From Methylobacterium isbiliense (GTDB lineage Bacteria > Pseudomonadota > Alphaproteobacteria > Rhizobiales > Beijerinckiaceae), in the NCBI RefSeq assembly GCF_022179325.1, contig NZ_BPQQ01000019.1:1-60628 (forward strand): 60,628 bases of DNA. The letters are read 5' to 3'. The position numbers and the translations under genes are program-made. Under the pieces are notes generated by a model. That model ran no database searches, was not told where the DNA came from, and was given only the letters and a program-made list of their open reading frames with translations. Positions 8,894-17,348 of the stretch are shown in pieces. Each line of letters begins with the position of its first letter. Position 1 is the first letter of the stretch.

Positions 8894-9945
8894 CGGCAGC
8901 CCCCGCCCTCAAGGACCCGCGCCGCTACTTCGAGGAGATCGACGCCAGGCGCTCCGCCGCGGCCGAGACGCCGCCGGTCTGCCTCTACCTGGAGGTGACG
9001 AACCGCTGCAATCTCCTCTGCGAGACCTGCCCGCGCACCTTCGAGACGCTGGAGCCCCCGGCCGACATGAGCTGGGAGCTGTTCACCCGGATCGTCGATC
9101 AGGTGCCGGACGTCGCCCGCGTGGTGCTGCACGGCGTCGGCGAGCCGATGCTGGTCAAGGCGCTGCCACGGATGATCCGCTACCTGAAGGACCGCGGCAC
9201 CTACGTGCTGTTCAACACGAACGGCACCCTGATGCAGCCGCGGCGCTTCCAGGAGCTGATCGACACCGGCCTCGACGAGTTGCGCGTCTCGCTCGATGCC
9301 GCCGACCGCGAATCGTACCTCAAGGTGCGCGGCAAGGACTTCTTCGACCGCATCGTGCGCGATGTCGGCAAGTTCGTCGCCTACCAGCGCAAGGTCGGGG
9401 CGGCGACCCCGAAGGTCTCGCTCTGGCTCACCGGCCTCAAGGAGACGATCGACCAGTTGCCCGCCTTCGTGCGGCTCGCCGCCGAGATGGGCGTGGCGGA
9501 GGTCCACCTGCAGCGCCTGGTCTTCGACGAGGGCGGCTACGGCATGGCCCGCTCCGACCTGTCGCTGTTCGAGAGCACGCGCGCGGAGGAACTGGCGGCG
9601 ATCGCGGCCGCGCAGGCGATCGGGGCGGAGTGCGGCGTGACCCTCGACGCCTCCGGCGCCACCGAGCCGGGCCTCAGCCTGAAGCGGCAGGCGGAGGACC
9701 AGCCCTGGTCGACCTGCCGCCGGCCGTGGTCGCTGATGTACTTCACCGCGCATGGCCGGGCGCTGCCCTGCTGCATCGCGCCCTTCTCGGTCAGGGGCTA
9801 TTCCCACTACACGCTCGGCGACGCGACCCAGGCCTCGCTGCGCGAGATCTGGAACGGCGCGGCCTACCGCGACTTCCGCACCGCGCTCCTCTCCGAGGCG
9901 CCCCCGGCTCCCTGCAGGAATTGCGGCTTGCGATGGAGCCTGTGA
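8890..9945 (+). CDS. radical SAM/SPASM-domain protein
   Basis: A 351-residue radical SAM enzyme. The [4Fe-4S]-SAM cluster motif is C40-x3-C44-x2-C47 (TNRCNLLCETCPRTF), followed by the GEPML segment and a partial TIM barrel. The C-terminal part has an auxiliary-cluster cysteine set (Cys276, Cys294, Cys295, Cys342, Cys345), which fits a SPASM-type or shortened SPASM domain. No small precursor peptide is visible beside it, so a RiPP role is not supported; the neighbours suggest a small-molecule, lipid or sugar substrate. Translationally coupled at both ends. Confidence 0.85.
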   Translation: MTAAPALKDPRRYFEEIDARRSAAAETPPVCLYLEVTNRCNLLCETCPRTFETLEPPADMSWELFTRIVDQVPDVARVVLHGVGEPMLVKALPRMIRYLKDRGTYVLFNTNGTLMQPRRFQELIDTGLDELRVSLDAADRESYLKVRGKDFFDRIVRDVGKFVAYQRKVGAATPKVSLWLTGLKETIDQLPAFVRLAAEMGVAEVHLQRLVFDEGGYGMARSDLSLFESTRAEELAAIAAAQAIGAECGVTLDASGATEPGLSLKRQAEDQPWSTCRRPWSLMYFTAHGRALPCCIAPFSVRGYSHYTLGDATQASLREIWNGAAYRDFRTALLSEAPPAPCRNCGLRWSL

Positions 9946-10631
9946 GCGTCGTCATCCCGACCCTGGACGAGGCCGAGACCATCGGGGCGGTGCTGGCCGA
10001 GATCCCGCGCGCCTTCGCGGGCGACCTCATCGTGGCGGATGGCGGCAGCCGCGACCGCACGCGCGAGATCGCCGAGGCCGCAGGCGCCCGGGTGATCGCG
10101 GCGGGGCGCGGCTACGGCCGGGCCTGCGCGGCGGGCGCCGCGGCGGCGGCGCCTGAGAGCCGCGTGATTGTCTTCCTCGACGGCGACGGCGCCGACCGCG
10201 CCGACCTGATGGGAGAGATCGCCGGCCCGGTGCTGGCGGGCGCGAAGGACCTCGTGCTCGCCACCCGCACCCGGGGGATGCGCGAGCCCGGCGCGATGCT
10301 CTGGCATCAGGTGCTCGCCGGGCGCCTCGCGGGCCTCGGCATCGGGGCGCTCACCGGCGTGCGCTACTCCGACATGTGCGCCTTCCGGGCGATCGACCGG
10401 GCGGCGCTCGCCCGCCTGAACTTGCGCGAGATGACCTACGGCTGGAACATCGAGATGCAGATGCAGGCCGCCCGCGCCTCCCTGCGCATCGCCGAGGTGC
10501 CGCTGCCCTACCGGCGCCGGGCGGGCGGCGCCTCCAAGGTCGCCGGGTCGCTGCCCGGCACCCTGCGCGCGGGCAGCCGCATCGTCGCGACCTTCCTGCG
10601 CGTGGCGGCCGGACCCGCGCCCGGCCGGTGA
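9933..10631 (+). CDS. GT2-family glycosyltransferase
   Basis: A 232-residue family 2 glycosyltransferase resembling polyprenyl-phosphate sugar (dolichyl-phosphate mannose-type) synthases. SVVIPTLDEAETIG at the N-terminus, VADGGSRDRT, and the metal-binding FLDGDGADR (Asp83-Gly-Asp85) are clear. It has no C-terminal membrane helices, so it is probably peripheral. The start at 9933 lies inside the radical SAM gene (13-nt overlap). It may load a sugar on a lipid carrier for the GT87-like protein. Confidence 0.85.
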   Translation: MEPVSVVIPTLDEAETIGAVLAEIPRAFAGDLIVADGGSRDRTREIAEAAGARVIAAGRGYGRACAAGAAAAAPESRVIVFLDGDGADRADLMGEIAGPVLAGAKDLVLATRTRGMREPGAMLWHQVLAGRLAGLGIGALTGVRYSDMCAFRAIDRAALARLNLREMTYGWNIEMQMQAARASLRIAEVPLPYRRRAGGASKVAGSLPGTLRAGSRIVATFLRVAAGPAPGR

Positions 10632-11776
10632 GCGACTCCTTCGCCCTGGCGGCCTTCCTGGCGCGCTGGAGCGCCGGAATCCGGCACGACCTCGCGGCCT
10701 CCGATTCCGAGACCCTGCCGCTCTCGGCGCTCCTCGCCCTCGCGGACGCGGAGGACCAGCGCCGCTGGGATGCCCTCGACCTCGGCTACGCCGACCCGCG
10801 CGGCGCGCCCTGGCTGCGGGAGGCGATCGCGCGGCGCCACGCGGGGCTTGCCGCCGACGACGTGCTCTGCTGCGCGGGCGCGCAGGAGGCCGCCGCCTGC
10901 CTGATGGGCGCGCTGCTGACGCCTGACGACCACGCCGTGGTGGTGCTGCCGCTCTACCAGCCCTCCGAGCAGGCCGTGACGGCGCGCTGCGCCGCGACCG
11001 GCGTGCCGCTCGCCGACGACGGTGCGTGGACGCTCGACCTCGACCGCCTCGCCGCGGCCCTGCGGCCGAACACCAAGCTCGTCCTCGCGAACTTCCCCAA
11101 CAGCCCGACCGGCGCCTCGCTCCCGCGCGCGGCTCTCGACGCGCTGGTGGCGCTCTGCCGCCGCCGCGGCCTCTGGCTCGTCATCGACGAGGTCTACCGC
11201 GAGACCGACACGGCGCCTCCGCCGGCCGTGGTGGAGGTCTACGAGCGGGGCATCTCGGTCGACGGTCTGTCGAAGGGGTTCGGGCTGCCGGGCCTGCGCG
11301 TCGGCTGGATCGCCTGCCGCGACCGCGCCCTGCTCGCCCGCACCCTGGCGGTGAAGAGCGGCCTGTCGAGTTGCCTGTCCTCAGCGAGCGAGGTGCTGGC
11401 GCACGTTGCCCTGCGCAACAGCGAGCCGATCCTGGCGCGGACGCGCGAGATCGGGCGCCGCAACCGCGCCCGCCTCGACGCGCTGCTTGCGCAGCATTCC
11501 GGCCTGTTCGCCCCGGACGGCGCGCACAACCTCGCCTTCGCGTTCCCGCGCTATCGCGGCGGCGACGCCGAAGCCTTCGCGGCCGACCTCGCGCGCAACG
11601 CCGGTCTGCTCATCCTGCCCGCGGCCCTGTGGCGGTCGCCCCTCGGGCGCGTCCCGGTCGATCACCTCCGCATCAGTCTCGGCCATGCCCGCGTCGCCTC
11701 CGCTCTGGAGGTCTTCGATGCGCACCTCGCCGAGGTGCCTGGGTCACGAATCCAACCTGCCCCGTGTCCCGTCTGA
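10628..11776 (+). CDS. PLP-dependent fold-type I aminotransferase
   Basis: A 382-residue class I/II aminotransferase. Visible landmarks are AGAQEAA (phosphate-binding turn), NFPNSPTGASL, the cofactor Asp in VIDEVYRE, and the Schiff-base Lys216 in GLSKGFGLPGLRVGW, with a C-terminal arginine region RISLGHARV. GTG start overlaps the GT2 stop by 4 nt, and it is the last gene of the run. The substrate is unknown; in this context it may install or remove an amino group on the product of the cluster. Confidence 0.85.
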   Translation: MSDSFALAAFLARWSAGIRHDLAASDSETLPLSALLALADAEDQRRWDALDLGYADPRGAPWLREAIARRHAGLAADDVLCCAGAQEAAACLMGALLTPDDHAVVVLPLYQPSEQAVTARCAATGVPLADDGAWTLDLDRLAAALRPNTKLVLANFPNSPTGASLPRAALDALVALCRRRGLWLVIDEVYRETDTAPPPAVVEVYERGISVDGLSKGFGLPGLRVGWIACRDRALLARTLAVKSGLSSCLSSASEVLAHVALRNSEPILARTREIGRRNRARLDALLAQHSGLFAPDGAHNLAFAFPRYRGGDAEAFAADLARNAGLLILPAALWRSPLGRVPVDHLRISLGHARVASALEVFDAHLAEVPGSRIQPAPCPV

Positions 11777-11830
11777 TCCGGACAGCTCCGATCCCGCTCC
11801 GCGTCCGCCGGTCGATGCACCGCCAGCGGC

Positions 11831-12151
11831 TCTCCAGCGAGCGGATTGGGGTGGATGGGGGCCCTCGGGTGCGCCAGCGGGTCGAGGCGGCGCTGCGCGC
11901 AATGTCGTTCCGGCATGCCGGCGTGGTGCGGCCCGGCCCGATCCGACTGGGGCCGGGCATCAAGAGCCGCGTGCGGGCCTACCGGGGCCGGCCTGATCGC
12001 GATGAGACCGCTGGTCCCGCTCGTTCAGCGCCTGGCCCCGTCCCTCGTCACTCCCGCGCAGACGCTCGGCCGGGCCATGCCGCGCATCGTCGAGAGCCGG
12101 GCCGACCGCTTCGTCCTGGAATCGGCCGATATCAACCGGCTGGGCCGATGA
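11831..12151 (+). pseudogene. decayed C-terminal piece of an NAD(P)-dependent epimerase-like protein
   Basis: Two reading frames read in order match the C-terminal third of short Rossmann-fold epimerase-like proteins. From 11831 the frame gives SSERIG, RQRVEAALRAMSFRHAGVVR and PGPIRLGPGIKSRVRAYRG. From about 11990 a second frame gives RPLVPLVQRLAPSLVTPAQ, LGRAM and VLESADINRLG, up to the stop at 12151. A frameshift near 11990 joins them, and the N-terminal Rossmann domain is absent. The identification rests on remembered family patterns, not an alignment. Confidence 0.6.
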
Positions 12152-12181
12152 GGGGGGCGCCCGCGCCGCAGGGGCTCAGCT

Positions 12182-12793
12182 TCAGGCGGCGATCCGCGCG
12201 ACGGCATCACGGGCGGAGGCCAGCGCCTGGGTCTTGTGGTCCCCGGCCGCCAGCCCTTCGGCCAGCACGAATTCGGGCGCGATGCCCATGAAGCCGAGCA
12301 CCGCGCGCAGGTAGCTCTCGGCGTGCTCCGCGGAAGCCGCCTCCGTCGCCGGGCCGTAGAACCCGCCGCGCGCCAGGGCCACGATCACGCGCTTGCCGGC
12401 GAGCAGCCCCTCCGGCCCGTTCGGGCCGTAGCGAAACGTCCGGCCGGGCACCGCCAGCCGGTCGATCCAGGCCTTCAGCTGCGAGGGGACGGTGAAGTTG
12501 TACATCGGCACCCCGACGACCACCGCGTCCGCGGCGATGAACTCGTCGAGCATCCGGTCGCTGGCGTCCCGGACGGCTTGGCCCTGCGCATCCAGGGGAC
12601 CGGCCATGGCCGAAGCCGGATGCGCGCTCGGAAGCGTCGCCACCGTCAGGTGCGGCAGGTTCTCGACGACGAGATCGCGGTAGGTCACCTCGGCCTGCCG
12701 GCCCGCGGTGAGCCGCCCGACGATCAGCCTCGACAATTCGCGCGAGACCGAGCCGGCGCCGAGGATGCTGGTGTCGATGTGGAGAAGTTTCAT
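12182..12793 (-). CDS. azoR: FMN-dependent NADH-azoreductase
   Basis: A 203-residue flavodoxin-fold protein of the AzoR/NAD(P)H quinone reductase family. [20 protein letters not shown] gives the FMN-phosphate loop, and [19 protein letters not shown] and ALARGGFYG are family hallmarks. It reduces quinones and azo compounds with NADH and protects against electrophiles. It is divergent from an HxlR regulator whose start is 88 nt away, the standard arrangement for HxlR control of such enzymes. The start at 12793 is chosen over an upstream ATG because it matches the family N-terminus. Confidence 0.9.
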   Translation of the reverse strand: MKLLHIDTSILGAGSVSRELSRLIVGRLTAGRQAEVTYRDLVVENLPHLTVATLPSAHPASAMAGPLDAQGQAVRDASDRMLDEFIAADAVVVGVPMYNFTVPSQLKAWIDRLAVPGRTFRYGPNGPEGLLAGKRVIVALARGGFYGPATEAASAEHAESYLRAVLGFMGIAPEFVLAEGLAAGDHKTQALASARDAVARIAA

Positions 12794-12881
12794 AGCGTAA
12801 CCCGGTTCCCCTTTGTGACCGGGATAGGATACGGTGCGCGAGACACCGCGCAAGAACGCACAGCGTTGATACCGAGGTTAC

Positions 12882-13259
12882 ATGGATGTGACTGAGCCAG
12901 TCTTCGAACACAGGGCCGAATGCGCGAAAGTGTCTCGCGTACTCTCGCGCATCGGTGACAAGTGGAGCGTGCTCGTCATCATGCTCCTGCGTCGGCAGCC
13001 TCAGCGCTTCAACGAGCTGAAGCGTGGAATCGGTAACATCTCGCAGCGGATGCTGACGCTGACCCTGCGCAACCTGGAGCGCGACGGGCTGGTGAGCCGG
13101 ACAGTGACGCCTTCCATCCCGCCGCGCGTCGATTACGCGCTGACGCAGCTCGGCCATTCGCTGGCCGAACCGGTCCAGGCGCTCGGGGCCTGGGCCTTCG
13201 ACCATCTGGACCTCATCGACGCGGCGCAGACGCGCTACGACGCCAGCGCGGATCGCTGA
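12882..13259 (+). CDS. HxlR-family transcriptional regulator
   Basis: A 125-residue winged-helix regulator. SRIGDKWSVLVIMLLRRQP, RFNELKRGIGNISQRMLT and LRNLERDGLVSRTV are the typical HxlR/DUF24 sequence. Cys14 sits just before the HTH, in the place where QorR- and YodB-like members have their redox-sensing cysteine. It faces the azoreductase gene, which it probably represses until quinones or oxidants modify that cysteine. Confidence 0.9.
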   Translation: MDVTEPVFEHRAECAKVSRVLSRIGDKWSVLVIMLLRRQPQRFNELKRGIGNISQRMLTLTLRNLERDGLVSRTVTPSIPPRVDYALTQLGHSLAEPVQALGAWAFDHLDLIDAAQTRYDASADR

Positions 13260-13270
13260 GAGGCCATGCG

Positions 13271-13303
13271 CCCGCGGACCCGCGCAAGGCGCGACGCCGC
13301 GGG
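13271..13303. terminator. hairpin between convergent genes
   Basis: A nested stem-loop lies between the HxlR stop and the convergent LLM oxidoreductase stop: outer arms CCCGCGG/CCGCGGG at 13271-13277 and 13297-13303, inner arms CGCGC/GCGCG. There is no T run, but the place and symmetry suit a bidirectional terminator. Confidence 0.45.
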
Positions 13304-13325
13304 CCTCCGCCCGTCAGGCGGCAGA

Positions 13326-14342
13326 TCACCGCCAGCCGAGCGCCGGAGCGACATGCGTCAGGATGCTCTCGATGAGATGGGCGTTGTAGGCCACGCCCAG
13401 CTGGTTCGGCACCGTGAGCAGCAGGGTGTCGGCCTCGGCGATGGCCTCGTCGGCCCTGAGCGCCTCGATCAGCCGCTCCGGCTCCGCCGCGTAGGAGCGG
13501 CCGAACACCGCCCGCATGCTGTCGATGATGCCGACCTGATCGCCGCTCCCGCCGCCCTCGAAATAGGCGCGGTCGCGATCGTTCACGAGCGCGACGATCG
13601 ACCGGGAGACGGAGACCCGCGGCGCGCGCGCGTGTCCCGCCTCCTTCCAGGCCTGCCGGTAGCGGCGGATCTGCCTGGCCTGCTGGATGTGGAACGGCTC
13701 GCCGGTCTCGTCCGCCTTGAGGGTCGAGCTTTGCAGGTTCATGCCGTGCCGGGCCGCCCAGACCGCCGTGGCGTCGGAGGCCGATCCCCACCAGATCCGC
13801 TCCCGTAGACCCTCGGAATGCGGCTCCAGGCGCAGGAGCCCGGGCGGATTGGGAAACATCGGCCGCGGATGGGGCTCGGCGAACCCTTCACCCTTCAGCA
13901 GGTCGAGAAACACCTCGGCGTGCCGGCGCCCCATGTCGGCATCGCTCTCGCCCTCGGCCGGGGCGTAGCCGAAGTGCCGCCAGCCGTCGATGACCTGCTC
14001 GGGCGAGCCTCGGCTGAGGCCGAGCTGGAGGCGCCCGCCCGCGATCAGATCCGCCGCGCCGGCATCCTCGACCAGGGAGAGCGGGTTCTCGTAGCGCATG
14101 TCGATGACGGCGGTGCCGATCTCGATGCGCCGGGTCCGGGCTCCGATCGCAGCGAGCAGCGGGAACGGCGAGGCGAGCTGGCGCGCGAAGTGGTGAACCC
14201 GGAAGTAGGCGCCGTCCGCGCCGAGCTCCTCCGCTGCCACCGCGAGGTCGATCGCCTGCAGCAGGGTATCGCGCGCCGAGCGTGTCTCCGAGCGCGAGGT
14301 CGGCGACCAATGCCCGAACGACAGAAAGCCGATTCGCTTCAT
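13326..14342 (-). CDS. LLM-class flavin-dependent oxidoreductase
   Basis: A 338-residue bacterial-luciferase-like monooxygenase. The N-terminus MKRIGFLSFGHWSP, AEELGADGAYFRVHHFA, GTAVIDMRYENPLSLVEDA and LQLGLSRGSPEQVI belong to the TIM-barrel F420/FMN-dependent family. Substrate unknown. The TetR gene lies 4 nt upstream on the same strand, so the two are cotranscribed. Confidence 0.85.
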   Translation of the reverse strand: MKRIGFLSFGHWSPTSRSETRSARDTLLQAIDLAVAAEELGADGAYFRVHHFARQLASPFPLLAAIGARTRRIEIGTAVIDMRYENPLSLVEDAGAADLIAGGRLQLGLSRGSPEQVIDGWRHFGYAPAEGESDADMGRRHAEVFLDLLKGEGFAEPHPRPMFPNPPGLLRLEPHSEGLRERIWWGSASDATAVWAARHGMNLQSSTLKADETGEPFHIQQARQIRRYRQAWKEAGHARAPRVSVSRSIVALVNDRDRAYFEGGGSGDQVGIIDSMRAVFGRSYAAEPERLIEALRADEAIAEADTLLLTVPNQLGVAYNAHLIESILTHVAPALGWR

Positions 14343-14346
14343 CCGT

Positions 14347-15039
14347 TCATCCCTGGTGCGGTCCGGCGCGGCAGGCGCCGGTCCCGGCGGCCGCGACGCC
14401 CGCGTCCCACCCGCGCATCGCCTGACGGGCGACGGCCTCCAGTTCGGTCCGGTTCGCCCCATCGCGGGCCTGGAGCGACATGCCGCCCTGCACCGTCATC
14501 ACGAAGCGGGCGAGGCACGCCACATCGGCCGCGGGGCCGATCTCGCCCTCGGCCGCCGCGCGCTCGAGGCGCGCCACGACGCGATCGAACCCGCGCGCGC
14601 GGGCGGCGCACACCAGCGCGCCGAGCTCGGCGGGCCCTTCGCTGCCGGCCGCCGAGAGCGTCACCATGCAGCCGCGCGGTTCCTCGCCCCCGCTGGAGCC
14701 CGTCAGGGCGGCGGCCGAGTCCATCAGGAGCGCCTCGACGGCCGCCCGAGCCGTGTCCGCCGCGGCGAAGTTGGCCCAGACGGACGCCTCGTACCGCTCG
14801 CCGTAATGGCGCAGGGCCTCGGCGTAGAGCGCCTCCTTGGAGCCGAACGCCGCGTAGAGGCTCGGCGACCCGATGCCCATGGCCTGCGTCAGGTCGGAGA
14901 TGGAGGTCGCCGTAAAGCCCTTGCGCCAGAACAGGCGCATCGCCTGCCCCAAGGCCGCCTCACGGTCGAACCCGCGCGGCCGGCCGCGACCGCGGGCCGG
15001 CGGCCGGTCTGGGGATCGCCCGGGTGCGGAATTCTGCAT
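14347..15039 (-). CDS. TetR-family transcriptional regulator
   Basis: A 230-residue TetR regulator. After an Arg/Pro-rich leader the HTH is seen at about residues 29-70 (AMRLFWRKGFTATSISDLTQ, then IGSPSLYAAFGSKEALY). The C-terminal TetR_C-like part contains GCMVTLSAAG, typical of members paired with short-chain dehydrogenases. It is divergent from the SDR gene (82 nt between starts) and upstream of the LLM oxidoreductase. It likely controls both directions. Confidence 0.9.
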   Translation of the reverse strand: MQNSAPGRSPDRPPARGRGRPRGFDREAALGQAMRLFWRKGFTATSISDLTQAMGIGSPSLYAAFGSKEALYAEALRHYGERYEASVWANFAAADTARAAVEALLMDSAAALTGSSGGEEPRGCMVTLSAAGSEGPAELGALVCAARARGFDRVVARLERAAAEGEIGPAADVACLARFVMTVQGGMSLQARDGANRTELEAVARQAMRGWDAGVAAAGTGACRAGPHQG

Positions 15040-15058
15040 CGCTCGTTCTATAAATCCC

Positions 15059-15109
15059 TTGACCCCGGCCCACAATCCGCCTAGCCATTTCTGTGTCGAT
15101 CACTACACA
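15059..15109 (+). promoter_or_regulatory. candidate SDR promoter with TetR operator
   Basis: TTGACC at 15059-15064 could be a -35 element, with a weak TAGCCA at 15082-15087 seventeen bases on. Directly downstream is the inverted repeat TGTGT-N8-ACACA at 15092-15109, placed where a bound TetR repressor would block transcription of the SDR gene. Inferred from position and symmetry only. Confidence 0.35.
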
Positions 15110-15121
15110 AAAGGCCCGACC

Positions 15122-15862
15122 ATGACCGAACTCGCCGGCAAGCGTGCCCTCGTGACGGGCGCTTCCCGCGGCATCGGCGCCGCCATCGCGCTGGCGCTCG
15201 CGGAGAAGGGCGCGGACGTCGCCATCACGTACGAGCGGTCCGCCGACCGCGCGGCCGAGGTCGTCCGTGCCATCGAGGCGAAGGGCCGCCGCGCCGTCGC
15301 CATCCAGGCCGACAGCGCCGACGCCGCCGCCGTGACGCGCTCGGTCGCCACGGCGGCCGAGCAACTCGGCGGCCTCGACATCCTGGTGAACAATGCCGGC
15401 ATCGCCCGCGGCGGCCCGGTGGCCGAGATGAGCCTCGCCGACATCGACGCCATCCTCGACGTGAACGTCCGCTCGGTCGTGCTGGCCTCGCAGGCCGCCA
15501 TCCCCCATCTCGGGCAGGGCGGCCGGATCATCTCCATCGGTTCGTGCCTCGGCGAGCGCGTCCCGTTCCCGGGCGTGACCGTCTATTCCATGTCGAAATC
15601 CGCCCTGCTCTCCTTCACGCGGGGGCTGGCGCGCGAAGTCGGGCCCCGCGGCATCACTGTGAACCTCGTGCAGCCGGGATCGACCGATACCGACATGAAC
15701 CCGGCCGATGGCGCGCAGGCGGACATGCAGCGGGCCATGACCGCCCTCGGCCATTACGGAAAGCCCGAGGACATCGCGGCCGCGGTGGCCTTCCTCGCCG
15801 GCCCCGCCGCGCGCCAGATCACCGGCACCGCCCTCACGGTCGACGGTGGCGCGAACGCCTGA
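15122..15862 (+). CDS. SDR-family NAD(P)-dependent oxidoreductase
   Basis: A 246-residue classical short-chain dehydrogenase. TGASRGIGAAIA (cofactor-binding glycine motif), NNAGIA, catalytic Ser in ISIGSCLGE and the YSMSK catalytic Tyr-Lys pair are intact, and it ends with TALTVDGGANA. The residues after the second beta strand (TYERSADRA) suggest NADP preference. It resembles FabG-like enzymes commonly found next to TetR genes; substrate unknown. Confidence 0.9.
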   Translation: MTELAGKRALVTGASRGIGAAIALALAEKGADVAITYERSADRAAEVVRAIEAKGRRAVAIQADSADAAAVTRSVATAAEQLGGLDILVNNAGIARGGPVAEMSLADIDAILDVNVRSVVLASQAAIPHLGQGGRIISIGSCLGERVPFPGVTVYSMSKSALLSFTRGLAREVGPRGITVNLVQPGSTDTDMNPADGAQADMQRAMTALGHYGKPEDIAAAVAFLAGPAARQITGTALTVDGGANA

Positions 15863-15880
15863 CGCCTCGGCCGGGCGCGC

Positions 15881-17155
15881 CTACAGGAAGCGCCCGGGCT
15901 CGAAGGGATCCAGCGGGATCTCGGGCGTCGCGCCGCTGACGAGCTGCGCGACGAGGCGCCCGGTGCGCGCCGAGCCGACGAGGCCGACATGGCCGTGCCC
16001 GAAGGCGTAGATCACGTCGGAGGTCCGGCGCGCCGGCCCGATGCAGGGGCGCCCGTCCGGCATGCTCGGACGATGCCCGAGCCACACCCGCTGGCTGTTT
16101 GCCCCGACGGTCCCGGCCAGCCTGGGAAACATCGCGATCAGATGGTCGCGCAGGATCTCCGCGCGCTTCCAGTTGGGGGCCGCCGCCAGACCGGCGAACT
16201 CGACCTGACCGGCCGCCCGCACGCCTCCGTTCATGACGTTGACGATCATCTTCGCGTCCGACGCCATCATCGGCGTGCGGGGACCGAGCGCGGCGTCGGT
16301 GAGCATGACATGGTAGCCGCGCTCGCTTTCGAGGGGGAGCGGGTCGCCGAGCGACGCGGTCAGCGCCCTGGAGCGGGCACCGGCCGCGACCACGGCGCCG
16401 TCGCAGGCGATCTCCCCCTGGTCCGTCGTGACGGCGGCGAGGCGTGTCCCGTCGAGACGGAACCCCGTCGCGCGGGTCGTGACGAAGGTCGCCCCCCGCT
16501 CGCGCGCCAGCCTGGACAGGGCGGCGACGTAGGTTCCGGGATCGCGGCAATGCCCGGCCTCCTCGACCACGACGCCGAAGGTGTAGCGCGGGTGCAGGTC
16601 GGGCTCGCGCTGCCGCAGCTCGTCGGCCGACAGTTCGAGCCACGCGACGCCGACCGCGCGGCGGATGGCCCACGCGCGGGCCTCGCCGTCGAAGGCGGCG
16701 CGATCGGGATAGACGTGCAGGACGCCGCGGCGCTCGATCAGCTCCGGCACGCCGGCCTCGGCGGCAAGCCCGGCATGGAGCCGCGGCGCGTCGACGAGCA
16801 GCGTCCGCATGGCTCGCGCCGTCCGCTCGATCCGGGCCGTGGTCCGGGCCGCCAGGAGGAAGCGGATCAGCCAGGGCAGAACGCGCGGCAGGTAGGCCCA
16901 GCGGATCGCGAGCGGGCCGAGGGGATCGAGGAGGAAGGACGGGACCTTCCGCCACATGCCGGGCTCGGCCGGCGGGATGACGGAATGCGAGGAGAGCCAG
17001 CCCGCGTTGCCGTAGCTCGACGCCTGCTCGCCGCCCGGCTGGCCTGGATCGACCACGGTCACGCGGTGTCCTGCGCGCAGGCACTCGATGGCGCTCACCG
17101 TTCCGACCGCGCCGGAGCCGATGACGACGACGTGGCGACCTGTGCGTGCGGGCAT
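15881..17155 (-). CDS. FAD-dependent D-amino-acid dehydrogenase-like oxidoreductase
   Basis: A 424-residue DadA/DAO-family flavoprotein. The N-terminal dinucleotide motif is VVVIGSGAVGTVSAIECLRAG, followed by SSYGNAGWLSSHSVIPPAEPGM, typical of DadA-like dehydrogenases; the C-terminus has GHRPSMPDGRPCIGPA and GHGHVGLVGSARTGRLVA around the FAD. It would oxidise a D-amino acid or related amine and pass electrons to quinone. An upstream in-frame extension is rejected because 17155 gives the family N-terminus. A single gene with its own promoter, convergent with the SDR gene. Confidence 0.85.
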   Translation of the reverse strand: MPARTGRHVVVIGSGAVGTVSAIECLRAGHRVTVVDPGQPGGEQASSYGNAGWLSSHSVIPPAEPGMWRKVPSFLLDPLGPLAIRWAYLPRVLPWLIRFLLAARTTARIERTARAMRTLLVDAPRLHAGLAAEAGVPELIERRGVLHVYPDRAAFDGEARAWAIRRAVGVAWLELSADELRQREPDLHPRYTFGVVVEEAGHCRDPGTYVAALSRLARERGATFVTTRATGFRLDGTRLAAVTTDQGEIACDGAVVAAGARSRALTASLGDPLPLESERGYHVMLTDAALGPRTPMMASDAKMIVNVMNGGVRAAGQVEFAGLAAAPNWKRAEILRDHLIAMFPRLAGTVGANSQRVWLGHRPSMPDGRPCIGPARRTSDVIYAFGHGHVGLVGSARTGRLVAQLVSGATPEIPLDPFEPGRFL

Positions 17156-17348
17156 CCGCTGCCTTCCTGGAGAACGGCCGACCGGGGGTTCGGCCCGATC
17201 GGCCCGGCGCCCATAGCACGGCGCGGCCCTGCCGCCGCCCGGGCAAGTGGTCCAGCCCGGCACGGGAATTTGAACGCCGGGGGAATCGAACATCCCGTAG
17301 GCTCGCCGCGTGCTGCCGCGGAGGCTGGTCGGGTCGGTGCGACGCGTG

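Noticed and set aside
8890-9945. RiPP biosynthetic gene cluster
   Set aside because: No precursor peptide, peptidase or exporter lies beside the radical SAM gene; neighbours are glycosyltransferases and an aminotransferase.
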